64,000 bases of DNA from positions 6,495,501 to 6,559,500 of the forward strand of contig NC_085131.1 in the NCBI RefSeq assembly GCF_030269925.1, read 5' to 3'. The notes below the pieces were generated by a model. The model did no database searches. It was not told where the DNA came from and saw only the letters and a program-made list of their open reading frames with translations. The translations under genes and the position numbers were made by a program. The DNA is from Bombyx mori. Taxonomy: Eukaryota > Arthropoda > Insecta > Lepidoptera > Bombycidae. This document shows, piece after piece, positions 18,480 through 30,645 of the stretch (position 1 is the stretch's first letter; each line of letters opens with the position of its first letter).

Positions 18480-18740
18480 TTGTGCCGAACCCGTCGCTTG
18501 CGACGAAGGGCTCGACGAGTAAATTAACCCTCAGACACAGCCCACTGAGTTTCTCGCCGGATCTTCTCAGTGGGTCGCGTTTCCGATCCGGTGGTAGATT
18601 CTGCGAAGCACGGCTCTTGCTAGGGTTCGTGTTAGCAACATCGTCAGGTTTGAGCCCCGTGAGCTCACCTACTAGTTAAGGTTAGGCTGAAATAGCCTCT
18701 CAAGGCTATCAGCTTAGGTAGGATAAAAAAAAAAAAATGA
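18480..18740 (+). mobile_element. 5'-truncated LINE 3' end (Jockey relative)
   Basis: Contains CTCGCCGGATCTTCTCAG within a hairpin also found in the 3' UTR of the two intact Jockey elements, but the flanking sequence differs. It ends in AGGATAAAAAAAAAAAA. It represents a related but distinct LINE family. Upstream, CGACGAAGGGCTCGACGAG is probably the end of its ORF2. Confidence 0.75.
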
Positions 18741-21700
18741 GTCGAGAACAACGAATTTCTCGTAGCTATGCATTTCCTCAACAATGATTTAAATAACTCA
18801 TAATGAACATTCCTAAATTGTTTTTTTTTATCAATTAATGAATAATAATATTGAAGATATTTTCTGAAAACTGAAACTATTATTTGCTCGAGAATTTTTA
18901 TAGTAGTTTACGTTTGGTGTTGACTGATGAGCAACCTATAATGATATTGTTCTTCTTTCTTGAAATATTTCAACACAATCAAAACTACTTTTACGGTTTT
19001 AATCTCAGCTTTTTTATTGTCATTAAATTACTTCCAACGTTTGGAATATTTTACAGTTTTCATGGTCACGGACGACTGAAAATTTCGAGATTTATCCGTA
19101 AAAGTAATTTGATTATGTCTCTGATTCGTGAGAGTCAATGAAAGCGTTATAATGAAACAATTCATTATGACGTAGGCCACAAACAAATGATCATCAAAAT
19201 TGCGCACATACCATACCATTCGAAACTGATAATTATGAATTTCCAATTCAAACTGAATTATTTCAAAATATTTTTCCAATAAACAAATCAAGAATCAAAT
19301 CAAGTGGACGGTTTATTTGAAATACAAATCCCTATCTATAGTCTGAATAACATTTGAAAATAAACTTAAACAATTTGATTTTATAACAGAACGAATTCGT
19401 TAACAAAAGATTGGGCGCTTGCTTACAGTTCGAAGCTGCATAGCTTTAAGCTAGACAGCTTAATTAAATTTAGGTAGCATCGAATGAGCGATGCCATTTT
19501 AAGCACCGATGATTTTACGTGAAACTGACCATATAGGGACCGCAGCCACCTCTAATTACCTAATTACGTGTTATTTTGCCATCATTACTCTGTAGTATTT
19601 CTATGGTAAGGTGTTAATCTCATTTTCCTATTCAATTCAATTCATTGCTTTATTGTAAAATGGGAATTCATTCATCGAGGTAAGCAAAACTAAAGGCACG
19701 ATCAAATTGCCTTCCGCTAAATGTTCCGAGGGAAACAAATTCCCTGAATCAAGTAACAATATGAGTACATGACAAACTTTCTGAAATTTGTCCTTCATAT
19801 ATATATATGATAAGTATTATCTTCAGAAGTCATAAATATAATTAAGACTACTTTTAAGGTTTAATTTCGTGTATTTTAGCTTTAGTTTGCTGATGTACAA
19901 GACCGTAGTCGTCCGTGCCCACGAAAACTGTAAAGTTTACGAAACATCGGAAATAATATAACGACAATTAAAAATGCAAGATTAAACCGTAAAAAAATAT
20001 TTTATTTATCTCATATTTAATAAGATCTTAAATAAATTAAATCAAAAGTAAATCCAGCAAAAGGCATCATTTGGGAATGGAGATGCCGGACACCAAGACG
20101 TGACCCGTGGTCCTTTACGATAAGAATAAACTAATAAGAAATCTTCACACCATTATCTTCCGAGCTCCGAGCAGACCTTATTTTTCTCTGTGAGCGAGTG
20201 CGGAATTTATGAGAGACCCCAGAGCAATAAAATACCTTGCGAGAAAATGAAAGAGCAAATCGCAATATATTTGTTTCTTGGTGGCTAGAAGGAAACCGTT
20301 ACAGCCATCTGCGGGTGAGTATTTTTATGGAAGTGTTATATGAAATTCATTCATCATGGGCCCAAAACAAGTTCACTTTACGATTCGCTACAAATATTGA
20401 TCACTTCTATACGACATTAGCGCGATTTCGTAATCACAATCATTTAACTGGCAACGAAAAAGAAAAATACAGATATACAGATTACATTAAACTTTGAAAA
20501 TGAAAAATAAATGTTGAAGACGTGTTTATATTTGAAAAAGAGCTTTATAAGGCTACCCTTCTTTATTTTATACTTCTTATCCATTCTGTTATATTACATC
20601 GTATTATCACGTAAGCTGAGGCACGAGACTTATCTCAAGAATAATAAAATAAAACTCATTTTCCATTAGAGCAACAGGTTGTATCAAATTCAATAAGAAT
20701 TATATCTATTTAGAAACTTGAGCTTTTGTAGCGTGAATGTTTTATCATCCGAGATGAATTATCGGATGTTACTCTGTCTTTTCTTTGCGAAATGATAAAT
20801 TGTTTGCTTAAGTTGCGAGATCCCTTTCAATACGGTACATTACTTATTTATTGTCGAAAACAATACGCTAAAGTGTTCATGAATTCATGTTGTGCTTACT
20901 AGTGCTTTTAGGTAAAATCAACATTTATTTGATGAATTTCAGAAATTGATATAATACGCGTAATTTATTTTCTGCAAAGTCATTTATTCGGTCCGTCTAT
21001 TTCGTTACATTAATTTACTAAGTGAACGTACTTAGCAATTACGTGCTCAGATAATTAGATTGTGGACTGCAACGGTTCAAATCACGGCCATCTTGCTTGA
21101 TCTAGACCAAAGCACATTCTAAATGCGTTTATGATCTCACTCGGAGTTTAGTAGTTTTCGGAACCGATAGATATCACAATTTAAATCACTTACATTGATA
21201 CATGTTATTACATAATGGTTGTCCTACCTTTTTTCCTGCTCACTTTTCAAACTGAAAGGTATTACTGCTTCACGGCCGTATTCTCATAGCTACTACGCGA
21301 ATACGCTGTAAAAGTATTTTCGCGGGTTTTGTTTTTATTTTACGATTTTATTCTAAAGATTAAGATCCAGAATTATTAATGTTTGACAATTCTCTTATAA
21401 TCAGTTTATTAGACGTTAGCTCATCATAAATCATACCAAATATTCTCAACTTACATTATAAAAAAATCACTGATTAGTAAAACATAACAATGTTCATAAA
21501 AAAATTAAGTCCCTTTAATAAAATCGGTATATTATTAACGTAGACTCATCGTTTTTTCTTCGGTTTCCGCAAACCATAGACTTAATCAAACTATTCCTAT
21601 TTACAAAAAAAGTATTGATTTTTTAACATTAAATGAAAATTCGACGGCAGTTAACACGATAATCAAATGCGATAATCGATAATAAGCACGGTAATCGATG

Positions 21701-21860
21701 AACAGAGTGACCACACAACTGTGACCACAAAAATTGTAAATCGTCATGTTGAAACGTCGGAATAAATAAAATTTAAATAATAAACGCGAGCTCAATCCCT
21801 GGAAATATTTTTAATAATGAAGACCACTCGTAACGATTTCGTAAAATAAGAAATTTGTTT
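18740..21860. other. Long non-coding stretch, no gene seen
   Basis: AT-rich DNA with short ORFs only and no conserved motif. Apart from a short Bm1-like scrap near 21,240-21,290 nothing is identifiable. Confidence 0.45.
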
Positions 21861-21866
21861 GCGTAA

Positions 21867-22110
21867 AATCTGGTGGTAGGACCTCTTGTCAGTCCGCACG
21901 GGTAGGTACCACCACCCCGCCTATTTCTGCCATGAAGCAGTAATGCGTTTCGGTTTGAAGGGTGGGGCAACCGTTGTAAGTATACTGAGACCTTAGAACT
22001 TATATCTCAAGGTGTGTGGCGCATTTACGTTGTAGATGTCTATGGCTCCAGTAACCACTTAACACCAGATGGGCTGTGAGCTCGTCCACAAATCTAAGCA
22101 ATAAAAAAAA
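21867..22110 (+). mobile_element. Bm1-type SINE, 5'-truncated
   Basis: Body from CTGGTGGTAGGACCTCTTG through TATTTCTGCCATGAAGCAGT to AAGCAATAAAAAAAAA. Confidence 0.87.
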
Positions 22111-22487
22111 ATAGTATTAAAATAAGAAAATTATCAGAGAGCATGAGAGCACTTCAAGCTCAGAGCTCATACATTTTATACCAGTAGGTACATCTCTTGC
22201 TTTTATAACTCTAATAAATCGAGAGCACATATTGGAGGTGAGGCGCGCACTCGGTTCTATAATTTAGTACTGAGATATGTGACGTTACAGATATTGCTGT
22301 AAATTTTAATTGTTTGAATTCGATAAGGATATTTCCAATGATCGGCGTCGAAAATAGAACTTTCAAACTCAAGGAATCAATCCGTATCATTATCTTCGTT
22401 TACATAAATTAGATGGATTCTGATCATTTTATATTGCATTGAGATGCAGCTGTTTTAATGTTCGATAAAATAATAATAATAATAAAT

Positions 22488-22743
22488 TCGACGCTTGAAA
22501 GGCAAACGTGACTAAGCGACAATGCGTGAACTTTACAGTAGACTAATTTAAAGTTGAAATACCTGAAAACAAAATTTATTTTAACGAATCTAGCTGTAGT
22601 AGAATCTAGCTAGTAGCTGTAAGATTGAAATGATTTTAATAGATCTCGAAATATATTTTTTTGCGCATCGAATATGGTCATTGCCTATCATTTATGTAGA
22701 AAGCAGTTATTGTCGCTTAGTCACGTTTGCCTTTCAAGCGTCT
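22488..22743. mobile_element. MITE with GACGCTTGAAAGGCAAACG inverted repeats, copy 1
   Basis: A terminal inverted repeat of about 34 bases starts GACGCTTGAAAGGCAAACG at the left; its inverse CGTTTGCCTTTCAAGCGTC is at the right. No ORF lies inside. A near-identical copy is at 28.65 kb. Confidence 0.85.
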
Positions 22744-22818
22744 ATATGAATAAATGACGCCCAACTCTTCATTAAAAACATATTTGAGGCGAATCCGTTA
22801 ATGTAGATTGAAACTTAC

Positions 22819-22868
22819 CATTTCTCCGCCGGTGAACCAACAAGTGTTCTGTATCAGAAACGTCGCAT
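22819..22868 (-). CDS. Candidate 50-bp upstream exon of the Dscam-like gene
   Basis: The acceptor is TACTTTTTAG and the donor AATG|GTAAGT, which is strong. In one of its two open frames it encodes CDVSDTEHLLVHRRRN and would splice in phase to the Ig5 exon (G|AT). The sequence is not recognisably Ig-like, so support comes only from splice signals and phase. Confidence 0.3.
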
Positions 22869-23140
22869 CTAAAAAGTATATTTTTCATTACTTTGAAAAG
22901 ACGATTCCTGTAACAAATAACAAAATACGACTTAACTTAAATTCTAAGCTAGTTACAAAAGAAAAATAATACCACCTTTATGCCTTAATCTCGCGTTGAT
23001 AACTGTAATAATAATAATAATAATACTTGAATAAAAAACTTTTTGATTTTAATTTGATTTAAAACCTTGTTTGAAGATGAACGCGCCATAGTTAATATAC
23101 AATATATCTCTGTCATAACATACACATCATATTAAGTGTA

Positions 23141-23564
23141 CTAGTGGCCCCGCAGTAGTCGAAATTCGACTATGATTAATTGGAATTGTAAGTTTGTACA
23201 CTATTATGATTGTATTTTATACTTCTATAATCAAAAATTTCGCCAAGACTACACTATGAAAAATATTAACAAAGACAAACAATATTTAATCTATTCTCAA
23301 TTTGACAACAGACGTCAAGAACAAAAGTTTGACAATAAATAGTATGCATGCGTGTGTGCATCAAATACATGTTATATAAGTAGTGTGTGTAATGTTTTCT
23401 TTATTGATTTAATGTATCTTTAATGCATTATTTAAAAAAAAATATCAGCATTGTGCACTTCTTCTCTATGTTCTCTATAAGTGTGGAAAGTTTCATACTC
23501 CTCCGTCCGCGCAATTTTCGTAAAAAGGGATACAAAGTTTTTGCTTCACGTATTAATATATAGA
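23141..23564 (-). mobile_element. Short non-autonomous Helitron, TC-TATATATTAATACG family, copy 3
   Basis: Plus strand A|CTAGTGGCCCCGCAGTAG to ATATATAGA|T. The sequence is very close to the copies at 5.26 and 13.76 kb. Confidence 0.77.
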
Positions 23565-24142
23565 TAATCTATGATACACATTGTGTATGTAATGACAGAA
23601 AGATAGATATGTACGTATAATTCAAGACCTTTTAAAACGTAAATTATAATCCAAATTGAAATGTGTATTTACTCTACTGAGCACTGAGAAAATCGTTCAA
23701 TTTTGTTAATTGTTTCAAATTAAAAGGTCGTCGTAATTTAGGAATATTTTATTTGATGTAACAGCCACATCGGAGTCTCGACCCACGGGAGCCCACCAAT
23801 TACACCCCACGGGTACTGAATAACGAACGAAATCATTTCCCTCGACCTCGCCTTTTGATCCAAAACATTTACTAATTGCTCCCGTATAAGCACAAGTATA
23901 TAATTTATTTTAATACATCAAAATCATATGAATGCGATGCCGAGAAATGTGCGTTATTACTCATACGAGAAACGTAATTGCGTTACGGCTTTAACTCGCG
24001 CAATAAAATTATTACGCTTTAATTTGATTACGCAAATTTCATCTAGGGGGGAAATGAGAAATTCATCAAGAAAATCAATACAATATTCGGTTATATAGAC
24101 TTTTTTAAAAACTGTTCGATTAAATGGAGCTACTTTCTGGAA

Positions 24143-24456
24143 TCTTATACCTTTAAACGAGCAATTCTTATATATTAATATATATATATAATCTGAATCT
24201 CGGAAACGGCTCCAACGATTGTTTTAAAAATTAGTATACAGGGGATTTCGGGGGCGATAAATCGATCTAGGTACGATTTATTTTCAGAAAATGTTGTTTT
24301 AATCGTGTTTTCAATAATCCTCTTCCAGACATCTATTGGCGAATAATAATACTATTTATAAAGACAATTGTGTCTAAAGGTATTTCAGCAGATGACGTTG
24401 TTAAGACACCCGAAAAACACAATTTATCAACAACAAAAAAACCGGTCATCGTCTAG
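24143..24456 (+). mobile_element. Short Helitron, TC-TTATACCTTTAAACGAGC family, copy 2
   Basis: Begins A|TCTTATACCTTTAAACGAGC and ends GGTCATCGTCTAG|T. The 3' part differs from the other copies upstream of ACCGGTCATC, which is common among Helitron ends. Confidence 0.75.
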
Positions 24457-24459
24457 TAT

Positions 24460-26610
24460 GTTTTTATTTGACATACAAATTTCAAGAACTTGTACCGCTT
24501 GTACAAGATAGCTCAATTAATTAATGACGATTTAGAAATAGGTCGAATACACACCCAAACAATATCGTAATTGTGTCATCAGAAAACGGATCAGAACTCA
24601 CAAACATACCATATTTTTTTTTAATAGGCATTGTTTTAAGACATAAAAACTTTAGAAACTTTATTTTGGATTTTGCCATACACTAATGTAGGACTTTATT
24701 TGTTTAAGAATAATGGCCAAACACAAGTTACAAGTGTGGAGTTGTACTGAGAGGTGCTTATAAGAAACGGGATGTACTCAACATTATTGCAAGCCGAATG
24801 TTGAAGTACTTAAAGCACATAATAATAAGTCCTAAGAAATATGAACTCCTAAATAATACAAGATAAAGAGTCAGAAAACAGAAGTGTAGGAAAAAGAAGA
24901 CAATCGTGCCCGTAAAATCAACGTCAAAGATTTAGCAAAAGCACTCATTCTTTGTTTAGAATTGTTATTTGTAAAGTCCAAGTCGTTTTGATTATCCTCC
25001 CATTGCTAACTTTCGTTAGAGCACTTCACTTGAAGAAGAAAATAACGATCGTGTCATATAGTGATATAGTCTACACGATATCCAACGAAAGCATTGAAAA
25101 TTAAATGTTTAATGTAACAACTAAATATTCGAGGGATCGTGATCAAATTGAGTACGGTTTGCATTTATTCTAATTCATTATAATTTATGTTTCCGAAAAA
25201 ATCACAAAGGGTTTTGTGTTTTATGCATGCAGCAATTCCAGTAATGCTTTCACTCAAGCAAATAACACTGTAAGAATAATAAAAAAAAATCAAATATTTA
25301 TAGGTTAGTGGAAACATGACATATACCTACTAAGCCTTTACTCGAAAAATATGGAAACAGAGGCTTTTCCCTCTATCGCATAATATTCTTTTATTCAGGG
25401 GCTCTGGAAAATGTTCGAATCATATGTAATGGAAAGAAAACATTACGTTCGGAGTGAACTTTAGTGAGTGCCCACGCTACGTTAACATAAATGTTTAGGA
25501 GTTCACGAACTTCACATTATATTATAGTATAATATATTTCATAGACTAATAATATACAGAATTTCATTAGGAGTATTTGGATTCCTTTGTCTATCTATTT
25601 TTCTTAATACGGAAACATATTACGTACCGTGACCTTGATGAACACCCAATGTGTAAAGTATGTAGAACTGGGTACGTCAAGTATCCCCCAGAGACAAAAT
25701 GGGTGATAGGGGGGTTAAACAAGAGAAAGACTTTGCGAATCTTGGACTGATGATAGCCAGTACATTTTCCGGACACCGTTCTATAAGTAAGACTAGAAGC
25801 CGAAAAATCACATTTGTGACGGAATCTAAAGTAACAAATACATTATCGTTCGATTTAAGAACCTCACATTTATATATTTGAAGAATAATAATAATAATAA
25901 TTTCTCTTTTTTTTTCTCTCCCAATAGTCCCTAACGCTCCGGCCGATTATTGCCCACCTCGCCGGAGTGTGTCCTGCCGTCTTCCCAGGCGTGGCAGTGT
26001 TTAATACACTATAATAATAAATTTTTATTTCAGAATTAAATTCCATATGAAGTGTTAGTAATACAAAATCTTAAAGTGTTAGTAATACAAAGTCTTTCTT
26101 AAAAAAAGCAGTACATTTTATTTATTTTACATTGACCATGGCTGCTCTTGAGCCAACATGAATAAGAAAACGTAAAATTATCAAAACTTTCATAAACTAA
26201 CTGTAGATGAGTCGCGAAATCAGATTAAGAACTGGGTCAAAGTCAAGTCGGGGTCGACGGCCCGTGGCGGTGTCGAGAGTCTAATAATTACGTAACAAGG
26301 ATGTCGCGACGATACACTACCCTCCACAATAATTTGTTGTCTAAAGTACCGGCTTTAGGTTGAAAATCACGTGACATCTACAGAGTGATCTTGATAAGCT
26401 TTGTTATATCTGCATTGTTTACCTTGAATTTTTTTAATCCATTCTCGAATTTATTATTTGACGAGGTGGTCAAACGAGCTTATGGCTCATCTGATGTTAA
26501 GCGGCATCCAATGGCACAATTAAAATAAACTAGTAACATCTATTTCACGAATGCCTTAACTGCGATGCTATTATTATCCCTTTAAAGTACTTATAAATTT
26601 AAAATGAACT
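24460..26610. other. Non-coding stretch with short microsatellites
   Basis: AT-rich DNA without a recognisable gene. An (AAT)n run lies near 25,880. A GC-richer block at about 25,920-26,010 (CTCCGGCCGATTATTGCCCA) looks like a repeat scrap of unknown family. Confidence 0.45.
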
Positions 26611-26613
26611 TAC

Positions 26614-26695
26614 TTTCTCACTGGTCGTGGTGGCTTACACACAAGTAGAGTACTGCATTCGGATAAACTAATTTCATCCGGTTTTGTATTAATTC
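26614..26695 (-). CDS. Candidate 82-bp upstream exon of the Dscam-like gene
   Basis: The acceptor is CTGTTTTCAG and the donor GAGAAA|GTAAGT. Only one frame is open; it reads INTKPDEISLSECSTLLVCK then PPRPVR. Phase agrees with the candidate exons on both sides. No known domain is visible. A second donor-like GTGTAAGCC lies inside it. Confidence 0.3.
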
Positions 26696-26885
26696 CTGAA
26701 AACAGAAAATGATTTTAAAAGCAGTCAACAAAGAAGCACAATCATTAAAATTTAAATAATCATTTTGATTAAATAAAATGTCAATCAGCAGCGTATCGAT
26801 AAATTACCATAATGAAATTCGGGGATACAATTGTATGTTTAATGAAAAACGGCATAAGCGGGCCGCACTTTCACTTTTATTTATT

Positions 26886-27132
26886 TCTTTTTTGTTGGTT
26901 AGTTGGGTAGACGAGCTCCCAGTCCACCTGGTGTTAAGTGGTTATTGGAGCCCATAGACATCTACAACGTAAATGCGCCACACACCTTGAGATATAAGTT
27001 CTAAGATCTCAAGTATAGTTACAACGTCTGCTCCACCCTTCAAACCGAAACGCATTACTGCCTCACGGCAAAAATAGGCAGGGTAGTGGTACCTACCCGC
27101 GCGGACTCACAAGAGGTCCTACCACCAGTAAG
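26886..27132 (-). mobile_element. Bm1-type SINE, 5'-truncated
   Basis: The reverse complement of the Bm1 body is complete from GGTCCTACCACCAGTA at the right to the T-rich tail at the left. Confidence 0.87.
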
Positions 27133-27980
27133 ACCCTTTAGATATACACTTCTAGATTAGTCAAATTGTATTCAAAAAATTGCTTGATTGCCTGCTGGAC
27201 TGCAGCTTATCTAGCGCACCTATTTGCGGATCACGATTTATTAAATCATCGGCCACTTCCGTAGAGAAGGCGATTCCATTTATATTTTCGGGCGTGCGCA
27301 ATAAAATCGATACTGTGAACTTTCCAAGAGTACAGTGACCCAGTCATGCGCTCCATCCGAATAAGGCCACACGTTGCATAAAATACAGTAACGTGAAATA
27401 AAACAGTCCAAACGAGACTAGCATCGTCCAATTAGTGTCAAAAGGCTCGCGCGCATAAAGAGAAACTCGACTCATTTCACTGTCAATAAAACCTAGTAGA
27501 CTTTATTACGAATGTAATTATTTTAAACAAGTTTTATATTACAAGGTTTTATTTAAATACGTAGGTATGTACGCGTCTACGTAAATTTTCGAGAGTTAAG
27601 AAGTCCTAAGCAAACAAAGGGCACGAATTAATGGCGCATTTTGTTCCGACAGACTCACAAATGTAAATAATATACATATACTCGTATATACGTTAATCAT
27701 TCTAAACATTTTAATTATCTTTTGCCAGATCAAAGGGGGAAATTTAGAGAAAAATCGGTAAAACCGCCGCCGCACATGTGACGTTATGTAAATAGCGGAT
27801 AAACATGCAATCGGAAAAAGGGACGTGGGACAGACGTTTATAACAGTGACAAATTGCGATCTACTGGCTGCTACGGTCCACCCTCGTGTTTTACCGATGT
27901 TTCGCTATTCCGGTCAGGATGTTTGAAAAATAGTTCAGTTCAGCAGTTTACAGCTTTCGATTTTGGTATTTTTTTTCTGG

Positions 27981-28058
27981 AGCCTGGAGAATACCATCCC
28001 AAATATTAATAAAGTAAAGAGAAACTTTATCAATATTTGGGATGGTATTCTCCGGGCT
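27981..28058. repeat. 35-bp near-perfect foldback hairpin
   Basis: The left arm 27,981-28,015 (AGCCTGGAGAATACCATCCC...) and right arm 28,024-28,058 are inverse complements with two differences and an 8-base loop (AAAGAGAA). A transcript would fold into a long stem; one of the two differences becomes a G-U pair. It could be a microRNA-like precursor or a tiny foldback element. Confidence 0.85.
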
Positions 28059-28369
28059 ACAAGTTTTTGTGTCACTTGCTTTGCAATAACTATAACCTGT
28101 ATTTGTTTAATACGTAGCTCTCAACTATTTCATTAACTAACTAATTTCATTTCGCGTCTTTTTTATTTAGAATCATTAAAAAAAAATTAAAACTAAATAA
28201 AATCGCAAAAATCTCTTTGGAATATTCCATAATTATCCGACTGAAGTTATAACGATGCAAAACTGTACTTAATACAATTTAAATGAATACAGTTGTAAAT
28301 AAACCTTTTAAGAATATTGTGCAGACTGTACGATTAGAGCCTACCACTTGAAAAGCGATAAAAATCCAT

Positions 28370-28500
28370 TTTGAATGCGCATATTTTCCTGCAAGCCGGC
28401 GTCCCGCGCGGTCGGAGACAAAGGCCTGTGAAATTACAGTCTTGCTTTTAAATGCGAGAATGAATCGCAATGTCTCATCCCCTCAAAGCTTTGCGAAACT
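28370..28500. repeat. Diverged repeat block, partner of 29.68-29.77 kb
   Basis: GAAATTACAGTCTTGCTTTT, ATGCGAGAATG and CGCAATGTCTC correspond in order to GGAATTACACGCTTGTTCCT, ATACGAGAACG and TGCAATATCTC at 29.69-29.74 kb. It is probably an old dispersed repeat of unknown class. Confidence 0.4.
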
Positions 28501-28650
28501 GTTTTGAAAAACGTTACTGCGCCCCTATTCTTGTTAAATGCAGTAAAACTTTATGACTCTGTTTTATTTGAAATTAGACTATATTCTATTATGATGTTCA
28601 GTTTTTTTATTTAATAATGCTAAGGTACACAAGCTCGTATTGGGCAGATA

Positions 28651-28918
28651 TCGACGCTTGAAAGGCAAACGTGACTAAGCGACAATGCGTGAACTTTACA
28701 GTAGACTAATTTAAAGTTAAAATATCTAAAAACAAAATTTATTTTAACGAATCTAGCTGTAGTAGAATCTAGCTAGTAGCTGTAGGATTGAAATGAAAAT
28801 CATAGAAACAATAGACCTAGAAATATATTTTTTTTGCGCATCGAATATGGTTATTGGCTATCATTTATGTACAAAGCAGTTATTTGTCGCTTAGTCACGT
28901 TTGCCTTTCAAGCGTCGA
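28651..28918. mobile_element. MITE with GACGCTTGAAAGGCAAACG inverted repeats, copy 2
   Basis: Terminal repeats TCGACGCTTGAAAGGCAAAC and their inverse are flanked by a TA duplication (28,649-28,650 and 28,919-28,920), the target preference of Tc1/mariner transposases. The interior matches the copy at 22.49 kb closely. Confidence 0.88.
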
Positions 28919-29054
28919 TATGCATTCCGATCTGAAAGGGCATTCACGTTATCATTTTTACTGGCTTCAATAACCAAAACCCAATAACTATCAGATAAAA
29001 TGAGAGTTTACGACACGCTCCATTAACGAAATACTTGCTGCACTAAATCTAGAG

Positions 29055-29760
29055 CTAAAATAGCAATGATCCTTTGGTGAATAAAACGCTACGGATGCGA
29101 GTTAGAACCCCCGAGCACACGCTCGAAATCTGCCCCGCACGGGAGCCATGTCCGTGACGCACAAAGAAATACTGGCAAGTCGTAGCGGGCGATGATCGAC
29201 TTCTGCGAGTGCACCATCTTGCAGAAGTTGGAAGCAAGGAGTAGAGAAGCCATGCCCGCAACAACCGGTCCCCAATAATCCAGGGGCCACGAGAAGGATT
29301 AAGTGTTTGGGGCTTTCTCCGTATACCGCTTTGATCCAAGAGGACGATATGTAGGCTGCTTTACATGCCTTTTGAAAAAACTACCTGGTGACAGATGAGC
29401 GCAATAACCCACCAAAAAGAATAAGGTGAAGAGAAATCTAATAACTGAGAAATCTAGATGAATAGCGTTAGTTCCAAGCGATCAGAATGCCCGAATGATC
29501 TAAATATTGCGAAAATAAAGAATGCATCGTCTAAAACCACGAAACGTGCTTAAAAGTCCATTAGCTGGCAGTGCGGCGTGAGTTTTTTCCCTAGAAACGC
29601 AACCGGCCACTGTGCATATTTAAAATGCAGCAAAGCACATTCAATGTTGGCATCTTTTCATTTGTAGAACGTGTTGCCGCAAGACAAAACCTCCGGGAAT
29701 TACACGCTTGTTCCTCAAATACGAGAACGGAGTGCAATATCTCTGCCTTTGAAAACTAGG
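29055..29760. other. GC-richer stretch of unknown nature
   Basis: Between 29.1 and 29.3 kb the minus strand has two overlapping open frames (94 and 62 codons) with no domain I recognise. Together with the repeat-like block at 29.68-29.77 kb this is probably an old mobile-element remnant. I do not assign a function. Confidence 0.3.
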
Positions 29761-29929
29761 GAAACTCGTGAACACACAAAGCCGGAATGCTACACTCGCT
29801 TTTCTTTGAGTAGTGGAATTTCATAATTATTGATGCCAATGAATTAGCTTGTTCTTGTTTGGGAGCAACATCCATAATATATCGGGGGAAGCCGGCTAGT
29901 TTACTCGTATTGATAACTATTGCTTAGGT

Positions 29930-30393
29930 TGGTGGACGAGCTCACGATCTGATGTTAAGTGGTTATCGGAGTCTATAGACATCTACAACGTAAATGCCAC
30001 CAGCCACCTTGAGATATGAGTTCTAAGGTCTCAGTATAGTTACAACGGCCCATCCTTCAAACCGAAACGCATTACTGCTTCACGGCAGAAATAGGCAGGG
30101 CGGTGGTACCCGTGCGGACTCACAAGACGTTCTACCACCAGTAATTACGCAAATAATTTTGCGGGTTTGATTTTTATTACACAATATTATTCCTTCGCAT
30201 CGCAAAAGGAAAGCAAAGGATCGCGGCAGATGGAGGGAAGTCGTATGGGAGAAACTGATGCAGCGGGGGAGTCTCGACCCTCAGTAATGAGGAAAACGAC
30301 GCGAGGAGGAGGATTATTCCTTCACCGTGGAAGTCAATCGTGAACATTTGTCAAATACGTATTTCATTAGAAAAATTGGTACTTGCCAGCGGG
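29930..30393 (-). mobile_element. Bm1-type SINE, left part, interrupted by two insertions
   Basis: The Bm1 tail and body run in reverse from TGGTGGACGAGCTCACGATC to ATTTCATTAGAAAAATTGGT and TGCCAGCGGG. The tRNA-like head continues at 35,565-35,645 after the Jockey insertion. A short LINE 3' end also interrupts the body at 30,197-30,312. Confidence 0.88.
30197..30312 (+). mobile_element. 116-bp extreme 3' end of a LINE inserted in a Bm1
   Basis: It is flanked by the direct repeat ATTATTCCTTC (30,186-30,196 and 30,313-30,323). The plus strand encodes KDRGRWREVVWEKLMQRGSL followed by a stop and a short GAG-repeat tail. This resembles the C terminus of reverse-transcriptase ORFs of RTE-like elements. 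It is an extremely 5'-truncated retroposition product. Confidence 0.75.
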
Positions 30394-30645
30394 TTTTTTT
30401 TTTTTTTTTTTTTTTTTATGATTGAAAGTTTACTGGTGGCCCGAAGGCCTTTCCAGTTTCACCAGGACAGGTGGGCGAGCAAAGGCTCAGCCAAGAGGGG
30501 TGGGATTTGCTAACAACTGCCCGAGCGCCTCCGAAGGAGACCTAACAACTCAAGAGCAATTGTTTCGCGAATGAATCTACTACCGGATCGGAATCGCGAC
30601 CCGCTGAGAAGATCCGGCGAGAAACTCAGCGGGCTGATGCATGGG

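Noticed and set aside
29055..29339. Dscam exon in the GC-richer minus-strand segment
   Set aside because: No Ig cysteine-tryptophan pattern, no suitable splice phase, and the segment lies between repeat-like blocks.
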